This document shows, piece by piece, positions 43,780 through 55,602 of a stretch of 64,000 bases of DNA. The translations under genes were made by a program, and so were the position numbers. Source of the stretch: Rhynchosporium graminicola (taxonomy: Eukaryota > Ascomycota > Leotiomycetes > Helotiales > Ploettnerulaceae); assembly GCA_900074885.1 (NCBI GenBank), contig FJUW01000002.1, forward strand, positions 186,001 through 250,000, written 5' to 3'. Under the pieces are notes generated by a model, which did no database searches, was not told the origin of the DNA, and saw only the letters and a list, made by a program, of their open reading frames with translations. Numbering within the stretch: position 1 is the first letter of the stretch; each line of letters opens with the position of its first letter.

Positions 43780-44877
43780 TTGGGATATGTTGACCTACGA
43801 GATGGAGAAGAGTGAAAAAGTGGTTTTGTTCGTCTAGAGATTCTTACTTCTTGGAACCGTTTTGGGGAATTTGGAGAGCAGATTCATATCGATGTATGTT
43901 TACGATTGCCAGCAGATTTCAGAAATCTTCAAGTTGTACGAATCGAAATCTAGCAGAACAATGACCGCTTTAATACAGTCAAACGTGTTTTCACATCGAA
44001 TTCATGGAGAAACCAAGAGAAGATAAAGATGATAAGCCCCTGGTGTTGCATGGCCCATGGGTTCTATCAATCTATCTGTTCTGTACTACGGACACCTATA
44101 CGCAGAACAGAGTTCGCTTCTTACCTCAGCAGTTCATGAACGGTAGTAATCGAGGGTATTATCGTTTTCAGCATCCAAGAATCTCGTTTGTGCTCATAAT
44201 ACACCGATTTCACTGCTCCTCTCCCACTGCCTAACAAAAAATAACCAAGCCAGTAACCCAACATCTAACCACCAAATGGGCCACAGATCCTAACGTTCCC
44301 AAGTCCCATCTCTGCAATATAAGACATATCCTAAGAGATCTATCAACACCCCCTCACTGTCTCACTTACTTCCACCTCAAATCTCACAGCACCTATCACG
44401 ATATAGGAAAGTAGAAATCTCGCCACGACATTCGGCCGGCTCCAATGAAACCCCCTAGCAGTAGAGTAGCTGAGGCTGATGCACAACCACAAGCACAAGC
44501 ACATTTTCGTCAGGTATTTCCTTGATATACGCCCCATTTTCATCATCCGAGTCAAGCTAGAAACAGCAAAGAGGAAGAGGAAGAAGTTGACAGACTTTTT
44601 TACTTCCTTGCTTGCTTGCTGTAACGAAAAGCGAGCCTTCCCAGCTCGGCTGAACTCAACAATCAAACCAACCGGTGTGAATGTGAGTGAGTGTACGAGT
44701 ACGGAGCTCGAGGTAGCGATGTAAAAATCCGTGTCCGATGAAATGAATACGTACGTACATGATGCAATACATTCTGTAGGGATTCTCACCAGTGGAGGCT
44801 GGATCTTGGCATACATTACCATCGAAGCTGTAGCTTGATTCCGAAGCTGGGCATGTTTCTGATAGGGGTGAAGCGAC

Positions 44878-44933
<56 letters not shown>

Positions 44934-45719
44934 TGCGGAGATCGTGCTGAATGAAAATTAAAAAAACCGTTCAAGGACAAAACCATAATCAGAGTTGACT
45001 TTTCGGGTCAGACTTTCGTTCTTGGATTTTTTTTTATTGTTGATTGATACTGACTGAATGCTAGGGCAGGGGATTGATCTGGAATTTTTCGTTATGTTTG
45101 ATGGGTAGTTTGTGATTGGAGAGTCGCGGGATTGTGGTAGATGGAGTCTATTACATTCCAGGAGTTGATTCTTCACTTGATCAGATACGAAGGGGGGCAA
45201 ATCCGTTTGCACGGCACATATCTAGTGAGTAAGGTAGGTGTACCGAGTCAAGGACTGCACTGAACGTAAGAGAGATCGTGTCTTTGATTCCCTTCAAGCC
45301 GAGTCCGGAAGATCACGGAATTCTAGCAAGTATACAACCATTTCACATCAAGCCAGCGGGTCTCTCGAGTAAACAGGATGGGTATTTGCGTACATAAGGT
45401 AGCTGAGTACGTATTACGCACTACTAAAGTCGATATAGTACAGATTCTAGGGTAGCTATAGCTAGCTTCCTCATCGCAAGCAAGGTTTGGAGGGGGCAGA
45501 AGTAAGTAAAAGAGAGAGAAAAAGAGTAACGCCGTCCTATATCCAACCTTCCATTCTAAGATTGCCTTCCTTTCCAACTAAAAATGAGAAAAAGGTACAT
45601 GGCATGAAATTAATGGCTCGCTGCATAGATAGCATATCATTATGGTGAAAACATCAAAGTCTGCTTTCTACTTTTCTCCTTCTCTTTCCATATCCCTAGT
45701 TCACAAAGTAGTAGAGTTA
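43780..45719. other. Intergenic with a long (GA)n run
   Basis: Between the SIM-motif protein (+) and the stop of TAO3 (-). A 159-codon minus frame (44822-44343) is hydrophobic but has no support. No gene called. Confidence 0.5.
44881..44931. repeat. (GA)n microsatellite
   Basis: About 25 perfect GA units, the longest simple repeat in the window. Confidence 0.95.
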
Positions 45720-48700
45720 CTATAGGTCGTTAGGACTCGTCGTCTTCTGCGCATAGGCAATTGGGATTTTCGGAACACGAGGTGATTTCGGTGGCTGCGA
45801 GAGGCCGCGACGTTCCGCTCGTAAATTGTCTCTCATTCGATCATTCTCGCGAGATCTTCCACCGGTGAGACGACGCACACTGCTCCGCGTGCCATGCGCG
45901 AGAGGTTTGATCATATTCTCGAGGACAAAGGAACCTTCACCCGTAGCAGTAGATCGCTCGTCATCGCCGTCGGAAAATACTTCCTCGGCGTAATCGTCGT
46001 CGGACGTATACATCATTATGCTGGGGCGGGAAGTCGCCGAGGCAGATGGAGAGGTGACAGAGCGGGAGTGCATGCTAGGCCGAGGACCTGGGGCAGCATT
46101 AAAAGCACCAGGGTTCATGGCATTAGAAGTGTGCTCTCGACTCGGAGGGGGCCGTTGGTCCATGAAGCCGTTCTGGAACGATGTGTTGCTAGAGGTACTG
46201 GCGAGAGATTGGTGAAGAATTGGAAGAGTTTGCTCGTCGTACAGTTGTGCTCCAGATTCAAAATTATCTCCAGCAAATCCTGCTTCTGTGATGGTGCGTG
46301 ATGAACGGCCATCACTTGTTGGACTTTGGAGACTGTCCTCGAAGAAATCGTCTAAGCTATCTAGCTTCAGCACCAGATCTCCGATATGTCCATCTCCACG
46401 AACTTCATCTGACATCATTGTCTCAGTCCTCTCAGTGGATGGGAAGTATCCATAATGGAAGTCATCAACATGGAATTCCACCTCTGGTGTGGGGGCTGTG
46501 TGGGGGTCAATGTTCTCGGCGTTCTGGCACATGTAGAATACAGCATGCACATTTGCTCTTGTGGTCTCAGCATGCTTAGCTGGCATTGGAATGGACCATC
46601 CTGACTCCTCCGGAATGCCAAATAAACTCTGAGTCCGCTCATACTCTTTGCGGATTGCCTTCGAGGAGGATCTAGTCATACTCATTCTCAAATGGTGTTT
46701 GTCCATGGATGTGCCGGTCATCGTCATAATGTTGTCTAGCACTTCGAGCGCCTCCATACAGAATTCCGTTTGTAGCAGTCTTAGCAGTGGTGAGATGAGG
46801 TCAGGCCCATGCGAAGCGATTTCGGGCTTTTTCATATCTATATCAGGGATGATGGCACATAAAATACGCATCGTCTTCAGCTTGAACCATGGAATGCTGT
46901 TAGTTAGGAGACCCATGAGAAATGTGAGACAGCCAAAGTCCCATCGTGGAAAAAAAGCTTCTCGAATCGCCGACACAAGCTGTGCTAGAAAGTCCTTGCT
47001 TGTTCGATATCGTGCCGCAGCAAACCCACTTAGCGCTCTTGAAATTGTACTGCAGCCTTGAGCTTCGGCAACTCGGGCAAGAATATCCGCACTCTTTGCA
47101 CTCTCGGCATCTATTTTATCTTGATCCATTGCATAGAGAAACCTGGGAAAATTGGCCAGTACAGCGAACAAAAGTCGGCTGTCATCTCCAATCAGGTCGT
47201 CATTAGGGAGTTGAATAAGATTGTTGAGGGTTTTAAGTGTCAAATCGAGGCATATAGACGATCGAAGCCCCTTGTGTATCAGATGTTGAAGACCTTCAAA
47301 TACTCCCTCCCATCGAAGAGGCCTCCCGTCGGCGAGAAGCATACGAACACTCGAGTCGCTCATATCGAGTCTGTCAACAAGCTCCTCTAGCATATTAAGT
47401 GCTTCTAGGAACTCCCTTTCGTTGATGGTGTCCAAGCAGGCGCATGTTGTCCAAAATAATTGTGGGAATGTTCGTAGGTCCTGAGTATCCAGTTTGCATA
47501 TTAGGGTCTTGAGAGTGGTCAAAATCTCCATCGAAAATGTTTGAACATCGGTGTCTTCGTCAGCGATAGTGTTTGATAATCTTGCGAGCATATCTGCCAG
47601 CATGGGTTGATCCAGAGATGTGAGAATGCAGCGGAATATTTGAAATGATCGGCAAGCTAGATGCCTTACTGGACACGACGTTGCCCAGGTCAACGACAAC
47701 TTGCCCCATTGCTCTTGGATGCCAGGATAGGTGACCTCGAAACCTTTGACGACCTCGGTAGTGAGGAATTCCATTCCAAAAGGCACCTTGTTGTCTTGAT
47801 CATCGGGCTTCCCATTATTGTCTTCATAGCCCCACACAACCTTTTGGTCATGACGACGAATAGACTCAATGAAGTCTTCGATGGACTTCTTCGAGGGTGT
47901 AGTCAGCTCATCGTCGATCTGCGAGATCACCAATTCATGAATTAGATGGATGAGCATTTCCCGAGCTTGCTCTTGTACCAAGGGAATGTAGTGATCCCAG
48001 AGTACAGTGACGACTTGGAGGAGCAGTGGGACATTATCGGCAACAAGTTGGACCGGGGATACCATAAGATCAACCAGAAGGATCAGAGAAAGTTGCCCAA
48101 GGGAAAATCCAGCCTGCTTGGCTCCGATAGGTAAAGCTTCTGCGAGTTCAGCAATATATGGAAGCTTCCCAACATCCGGAGGAGGTGGGGCGAGTTCGCG
48201 CTTTTCATTTGGTATCATGGCTTTTGGTGTAATCTGCATCAATAGAAATTCAACCACTTTGCCACCAGCAGGTGTGCTGGACAGAAAGACAACTATCTGC
48301 TTAGCATACTCAACAAAGTTCTGCTCTCTGCGATCTAAACAGAGCGACATTATGAAGTCTAACACAAGTTGAACGTTGCCAGCATGCGGTCCCGTCGCAA
48401 GAGCTTGCCACAGTGCTTGGACCTCATTATGCAGTGCGGCGCTAGACTTGATCGTGATCTCGAACAAGTTTGTCAAAAGTACATAAGATTGTGCTGTTGG
48501 ACCACCATTTGGGTCGATTTGCAACTCGATGATCTGAATCCAGGGCAAAATAGCTGCCACCATGTTCCGCTGAGGGCCAGATTGTAGTTGATTGAAGTAT
48601 GCCGTGAATTCGGAGAATATGATGAAAGCTAATTCCGAGTGCTGCTTTGAGAGCCGCTTCGAGATCTCAAATTGGGCAAGCTTGTAGACAGCTTTAGTCT

Positions 48701-51700
48701 TGTCAGAAATACTGATATCGTAATCCTGGATCTTAGAGCTCTTCTGTTGTCTTTCTTCGAGTACACGCAGCATATGGGCTGACTTTGATCGCATACCACT
48801 CTGTTCACTACCGAGTGTGAAGAGTCCAACACCGAGTAGCTTCCAGAATGGCATTGGATAGTCAGGCTGCTCGATAACAACTTCGGTAACCACTTCGTAG
48901 TAGCTCTCTAACACTTTGCTCGCTTCTGCGAGGTAGCATCTGGATATGGAGTGTTCGAGAAGGTAAGTGAACTCCTTGTTATGCACGATCAGATTCTTGA
49001 GCGCTCTCCTTCCGATAACATGCATTCTGTCACTCCCGGAGCAGAAGATAGTGTCGACCCAAGACAACATTCGTCTGATGTCGAACTGCAGGTTCGCTTG
49101 ACTCTGGGTAGTTATGCTAACTGGCCCTCCACATAAGGCAGCCATTGCACTCAGAGCCGCTGTTCGAAGATTCCTTTTTTCGATTTCCATAGCAGCAGTT
49201 ACGGTACCCCTCTCCCCAAGTGACTGCTGATCGATCATAGACTGCCTCATGCTGTCCTCCCGCTGGCGGATTTGTAATTGGTTAGGCGAGTATCCGCACC
49301 AATCTTCCATCAGAGCAAAAGATGATTTTCTCGATTCAAAGGTCATCCATCGAGACGGATCTTTTGTTAGATTGATTCCTTCAAAAAGCTCCTCCATTAG
49401 GCCACAGTAGTGTCTGCGAAGCTTTTGGAACTCCCAGTCCATCTGAACCTCTCCGTCCATGAGGAACAACTTGAGATCTTTTGTGTAGGCGACCAAATTA
49501 TTGAGTATCCAATCATTTTGATGCACTTCTGGTTTCTTCAAGAAGCCCGACGTGAGTCTGTAGACATGTGTGATTTCTGTTCGTAAAAGATCTGTCCGCT
49601 TATTTCTCCTGAGACTGCTTACAGTCCGCTGGTGGATCCGGGCTCTCGCATCGTCATTACATCGACTGACCGCTGTTTGCAATTCTTCGAGAAGAGTCTT
49701 GTAAATGTTGACGTTGATGGATCCGAGGGCAACAACAACCGCGTCTCGAATCGAAGCAGGGTTGACTGGAAGAAGAGGGATAATGTATTTGAATAGAGAA
49801 CGAGCAGAAGTTATCTTCTCTTGCGTCTGGTTCGGCTTTGAACCTTTCCTGAGGTGCTGAGGGGACTGTGGTGAGGATTGTTGCTGACCACCTTTATCGG
49901 AAAGGGTCGTGCACGCAACGATGAGATACAATTTCCATTGCTCAATCAAAACTTCCGGAGGTGTGGTAGACGATCTTGATAGTAATCGGCCGCTTCCAGT
50001 CTCAAACCGGTCGAATGAGCCATATTGCGGACCTCTGGTGACCTCCGACAATGCGACAATTGCTCTGTACATCTGGAGAATGCGATTACATATCAACTCT
50101 CGCCCGAGTGTGACAGCGAAAGGACACCGCTCATAGCTGATTCGGATCAGATTTGGAAAAATCTTGAACCATAAAGTCGTGTCATAGGAGACGTCGCTGC
50201 TACACAGGTTAATCAAGGCACTTTGTGAGTTATTCTTGCGTATCTCGCGCTGTAATCTACTGCGCTCCGCAACAGATAAATTCTCATCATTGAAGTCCAT
50301 GACACTCATGGAATCACCCTCAAGGATGTGGATCAGTCTGCCATTGTCTTTTCCAAAGGCTGTATCAAACTCTGTGATCAAGCGCAAGACTGTGACTGCG
50401 AAAGCACGTACTGTCCGCGACTGAGAGCACAGAAAAAACAACCCATGAGACTCAACTTCGTCAACGTGAGCCCAAATACTTGACAGATCGAGCTGCATGC
50501 CGCGCTTGTCTGAGCTTCCATCTTCGGTAACAGTCGCAGAAGTATCCTTTATCTTGTGCTTAATTTCTTCAATCCAGATGTGTAACAGCTCGACATATAG
50601 CTTGAGTGTGCTCTCGATATGACCATGCCCTAACATGCCACCATCTGACATCGTTGAATACCTATCGTCAAAGTTGAATATGAATCGAGCAAATCCAATT
50701 GTGACTTGCTGTGCATGAGACTGTCGGGCGATAGACTTCAACGACTGCGCTGACGACTCTGCAATATTGTATTGCACATGGGCCGTGCCTGTGCATAAAA
50801 GGTTGACTAGGGAGTTGAAAGGGATGTCGGCTGAAAGACAGCGGGGAAGAGCTTGCACGGCAACGTGGAGGAGTTCATAAAACCCTTGCTTTTGGTCCGA
50901 GTAGATCTGATGATCATCACGACGAGCGAAGTTGAAGCTTTCAGCTAGAGGTGTCTTGGGCACAGGGCTGTTGAACTTCTCATCCAAGACAGCTTGACCG
51001 CCAAAAGTGTTATCACAAATAATAGTGATCTTCCCTAGGATCTCACAGAACTTTGAATAGTACTCTTTAGCCACGTCGCTCAGTGCATTCGTCATGACCG
51101 GGCGGGAAAGACGATCCTCCTGACTTCGAGCTTCCGTTCGAGGGGGTGGAGGACTTCGTGGTGCCGTCATCAGAGGTGATGTTGGCATTCGATCCCAGGA
51201 GGGCAAAGGACTGTAATGCTGTGGGAATGGAGGTCGTCCTTGCTCGCCTTTCTCCAGGTCCGACATGATGGCAAGGAATGCTCTGATACCTATGACCATC
51301 TTCTCTGGCTCCAGTTGCTCAACTTTCAGGTCTCGACCAGAAGCAAAGAGGTCTGCGTTGATTAGAGGAAAGACTATTGTTCTCAGGCAAAAATCTGAAT
51401 GCTTGAATCCGATAATTCGTATTATCTGAATCAACGGTTCAGCAATCATTGGGTCGGTAGAGATGTATGTTCGCTTCCCTGGCGGTAAGACAAGCTTGAT
51501 AACCTCTTCCAGCTTCTTGATAGTAGAGTTTAAGGTATCAGAGGTGCGGTAAAGATAGGTCCAAAGCAGCCTTGAAATAACCTGTAAGCACAGTGGTCTC
51601 GCGAAACGGTCCTTGAATTTGGGCTGTAAAGGGAGCACAAGTTGCAACCACTGTGTGGAAAAAGTTTCAACTGGGGACACGCATAGTAAAGTAGCTGTCA

Positions 51701-53641
51701 ATGGGAAAGCAACACCCCAATGTCGAGGCTTAGCGAACATGGTAGCGAGGCGGGGGGCCATCATTCCGAGGACCTCTGTCCACTTTGGCATATTAAGCTC
51801 TGTGTTGGCCTTCGCCGCAATAGGAAGTAGAAGAATTTCGAGGGCCTGGCAATACGCGTACTTCACACGCTGACCATGAGAACGGCCAAAGAATCGACCG
51901 AGTGAAATCATGAAGTCGCACGATTGATCCCAGGCATCTTCTGGATACACCTTGATCCGGAGATGTTTCATTCCACCAAGCACAAGTTCCATCCTCCCCT
52001 CGATCTCTCTATTAGCTGGCCCCTTGCCAATCAGATCCTTCTGTGACTTTTCCAGATCCGCAATAAACCTATCTGCAACACTGTCAAAGTTGATTTCGCT
52101 CATGACGCCTAGCAATTGGCTGAACAGATACCAATTTGCCATTTTCAAAGGCGAGCTATTTAGCGAGTCCGCATCCGCAATCTTCAGCTGACCAAAGATA
52201 ATGCCTTCAAGCTTTTCTTCCATTTCGGGTGTTATACATGTCAACGTACTTTGTCCAACCACCTCCATTAATACACGGCAGAGTATGTAAATCGAGGCAG
52301 TTGAACGGCGCTCGGCTTGGGCAACAAATTCCTGCCGGGCTGCAATAGTGGGTTGGTTACTAGCCGCGATGGCATCTTCTGGCAACGTATGCGGAGGTTC
52401 TGTGTTTCGTCGTATCATCTGGCCTGGCTGTGCTTTTGACTACCGATATAAGCACCAGTCAAGCAAGGCAATTTCAGAAACCATACCTGTTGGAGTTGTA
52501 CTCGAGCTTCACTAGCGGCATCACTTTTGTTTTTACGCCACAACATCATTGAATCTATCAAAGGTTTAGGTTTCTGGCTTGCGATATGGCCGAGAGCGGA
52601 AATCAGCTGGTCGAAGGTCGGGTCTACACCAGGGCCACATATCTGCTCTATCTGAGGTTCAGGGTCGAGCGGGACTGTGATGCATTGGCTGATTTTCTCC
52701 TCCGCTTGCGCAATGAACTAATTGAGCGTTACTAGGAGGTCTGCATTGGGTATGTACTGAAATGACTGACTGATGTAAAAAGCACATGTAAGGCATATTC
52801 ACCAACGGTCTTGAGCTCCTCCTTGTGATGATGCCGCGAATGGGAGTGATGATGTCGATGGTCCCTGCTGCTCTTCCCGCTGTGCATGCGCTCGACTCTC
52901 TTCTGCGATGTATGATAGTTGTTGTTTTCCGCAGCAGACGAAGCCCGATCAGGAACTATCGTGGACGTCGATGAACTGAAGGAGGCGCCGCCGGCCAAGC
53001 CAGACAGGCTATTCACGAAGGTTGAGTCGCTCATGATAGGTGTATCAGTGCCCGCTGCAATGATCGACTGAGGACTCAGCGGACTGGACGAAGCACTCGC
53101 GAAGCTCCCATTCCTCGAATGCTGTATGCCATGGACGATACTAGTTTGTCGATTGTGTGCTTTTGATACCACCACCCCTCCTCGGCCTGTATGCAAGCGC
53201 GGGGATACGTTGAATGGTTGCGACTGGGGATCCGACCAGAAAGTTTTGGCAGTGAAAGTCGCGGGTGAATTCTGGCGGGAAAGAGGATCTCGACCGTCTC
53301 GTCCGTCGGGCGAAAATCTCGATACAGTCGTTCTTGAGATAGTCGAAGTAGAGGCAGAAGGTTTCAGTACCTGGGTCGCATTCCAGTCGAAGTCGAAGTC
53401 GATTGGGTTAAAGCTGTTTGTCAGTCCGTCGCTTAGGCTGTTGTCTGCTTGTGCTTGCCCAGAACCTGGACCTTGGCCTGAATGCCCAAACCGAGTCAGC
53501 AAGGATCTATTGTACGTGCTAAAAAGCAACCGAGGAAGAAGAGGCTCAAGTGCTGTGATGTTTGGTGTTTCGAGCGCAGCCTTTCCTCGAAACGTCAAAC
53601 AGCCGCGGGTGGTAGCGCGAACTTGACGTACCGGAACTCAT
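45720..53641 (-). CDS. TAO3: Cell morphogenesis scaffold TAO3/PAG1 (Mor2, Furry family)
   Basis: A giant HEAT/armadillo-like scaffold of the RAM (Cbk1/Orb6 NDR-kinase) pathway, needed for polarised growth and located at the cortex and hyphal tips. Exons 53641-53632, 53477-52771, 52717-52487 and 52439-45720 give about 2555 aa. The first coding exon is only 10 nt (Met-Ser-Ser-G), spliced to GQGPGSGQAQADN. The N-terminus is Ser/His-rich and disordered (HHHSHSRHHHKEELKTVGEY), then LHVLFTSFIAQAEEKISQC enters the Furry N-terminal domain (IYILCRVLMEVVGQ, GMKHLRIKVYPEDAWDQS). Long helical repeats run to about residue 2250, with conserved blocks such as YCQALEILLLPIA and SLLVNLLCTGTA-like segments. 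The C-terminal ~250 residues are acidic and Ser-rich (MMYTSDDDYAEEVFSDG). Size and order fit fungal orthologues. The main uncertainty is the tiny first exon; the in-frame ATG at 53598 is the alternative start. Confidence 0.9.
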
Positions 53642-55602
53642 GATCGTGATCATCACGTGCCAGGGGTAATTGGAATAGTGGATGCAAATGCAGGGCATGC
53701 ATGAGCTTGGAGAAAGTCCATCTCAAGAGAGATCGCACTGCTCTAAATTGGAGAAATGGTTGTCGGTATCAACATATTTCGAGTGTTGTGAAGAGTAGGA
53801 ATTCCATCTGTGCTTGAGTTCAACCACTCGCTCACCGCAAATGAGGATAAATCATCGCGAATTTCAGCAGAGGCCAATTAACAGTCACAGCTTAAGTCAC
53901 AGCGCTGACCCCAGTCGGTGCGAGGCTTGAATAGGAACAAGGAGGTGAACAGATAAATTCCTATCAGATATCACAAGTGCTTGAGAATAGGGATGTAATT
54001 CTTCTGCTTGGTTGTCTTAATTGGGCTCCTTCATCTGCAGGTACAGTTCCCTTTCGTTGGATACATCAACGATTCCATAACCAAGACATGGAAGCTGCTC
54101 GAGTGGAGATACCCCTTGTCACGGCTCAAAGTACTAAGCATGGTATGGTATGGGGAGTTCAATGACTGGCATGGCAGCTTACTAAGTACTCCGTATGGGC
54201 TGCCGGACTGCTTTCTTCGGGTAAACAGTGTTAATGTTGACTTTACTTTCATTGCAAGCGCTGTTCTCTACACACAATTCTTCCTTACAATCAATTCCCA
54301 CCTTTCGTACCTAATACTTCGATTCGGGTAGATCTCTGATTAGTGTCGGGGATCTTCAAAACATCTCTCGTTTCTTTCCGACGCAACTTGAAAGTGTAAT
54401 CTACGATTTTACATCAAGCAAGCAGGCTATTTCGTGGTTATGTCTGGATAGTTATTTTGACAGTGCAGTTTTCAAGATGTGGCTAGCATCGTAACCTTTC
54501 CGTAGTTTGTACGACTGAGCTGGTGTGGCTGGGGCACTGAGTTTAAGTAGGTAATATCTGATTGGTCCTCTACGGCCTTACCTACCCTCTCAGCATCTCT
54601 ATCTACGGAGTACCTACCTGGTCTTCCCCTACTCGCGCCCATGTATCCATTTGGGCTGACTAATGGACTAGCAAGTGCAATTGCAAGCGATCAGTAAAGG
54701 CTGTCAACTGTTGTTGTCCTTTGTGGCTGGTTGGTTTAAATTTAGAGAGGCGAGTAGTATCTGCATCAACCTTATGATTCTCAAGCAAAGGAACATGTTC
54801 AGCAGGTCGTGGTAATTGGTGATTCTAGAGTGCGTTACTTATAGGTAGGTAGCAGAATAAGTCTGTGGTTGAGAGGACATAAGAGTGATACGGTAGGCAT
54901 GCTTGGGTACGTCGTGACTTGCCTCGCGATTCGAATGGCACATGTACAAGGATCGTATAACCCATGAATCTGTACTTACAGTACCTTAGTGGGAAAAATG
55001 ATGAGGACATGACTTTGTTGACCCGAGCGGAACAGCCCGCTTAGAGTACTTTACCAAGTATGGAGCAAAGTGGCGGGTAGGTAGTGAGGAGTGTTTCAAG
55101 GGCATCGAGGCATGTGGCACCGGCGCTGGACGAAAAGATCAGTTCAGCCATGCAATCGCAGTGAAGAAATATCCAGGTTACCCCCTAGGTACCTTATTAT
55201 TGCGAGCTTTCAATTCGATTCGGTTCGATCCTGTATTGTGCACTTGATAACACTTAATAATTGCCTAATTATCTTTCTCCGGAACACCTATCCTTCCAAA
55301 CTTTGACACCACTCGCTCAATCTACTAGGTAGGGAGGGATCTTGCCACCTCGGCTGTCTAGGACTCCGTGCTGAATGGTTCCGGCCGCGGTCTCCACTCA
55401 CTTCCGATCTTCTCGAACATTATCGGATCGCAAGTCTCAAATAAGATCACCCACCACTTACCTACCATCACAGCCAGCCGCAAATTAATCAGCACATCTC
55501 GAGACTAGAAGCGCAAGTCCGCTGCACTTTATTCGCAAATAGCAATTTCCTTTCCTTTCTTTCAAGTTCGAGTTCAACTTTCGTTCACGAGATACTATCG
55601 CC
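53642..55602. other. Divergent 2-kb promoter region of TAO3 and CPR, rich in CTACCTA words
   Basis: No gene seen. CTACCTA/TAGGTAG words occur at about 54545, 54580, 54609, 54843, 55076, 55187, 55326 and 55458, the densest cluster in the window. The right end is the leader of the reductase gene, pyrimidine-rich near its start codon. Confidence 0.55.

Noticed and set aside
44343..44822. 159-codon minus-strand hydrophobic frame
   Set aside because: No conserved motif, adjacent to the GA microsatellite, and no suitable start context.
45894..46301. Plus-strand frame inside TAO3
   Set aside because: Antisense shadow of the long TAO3 coding exon.
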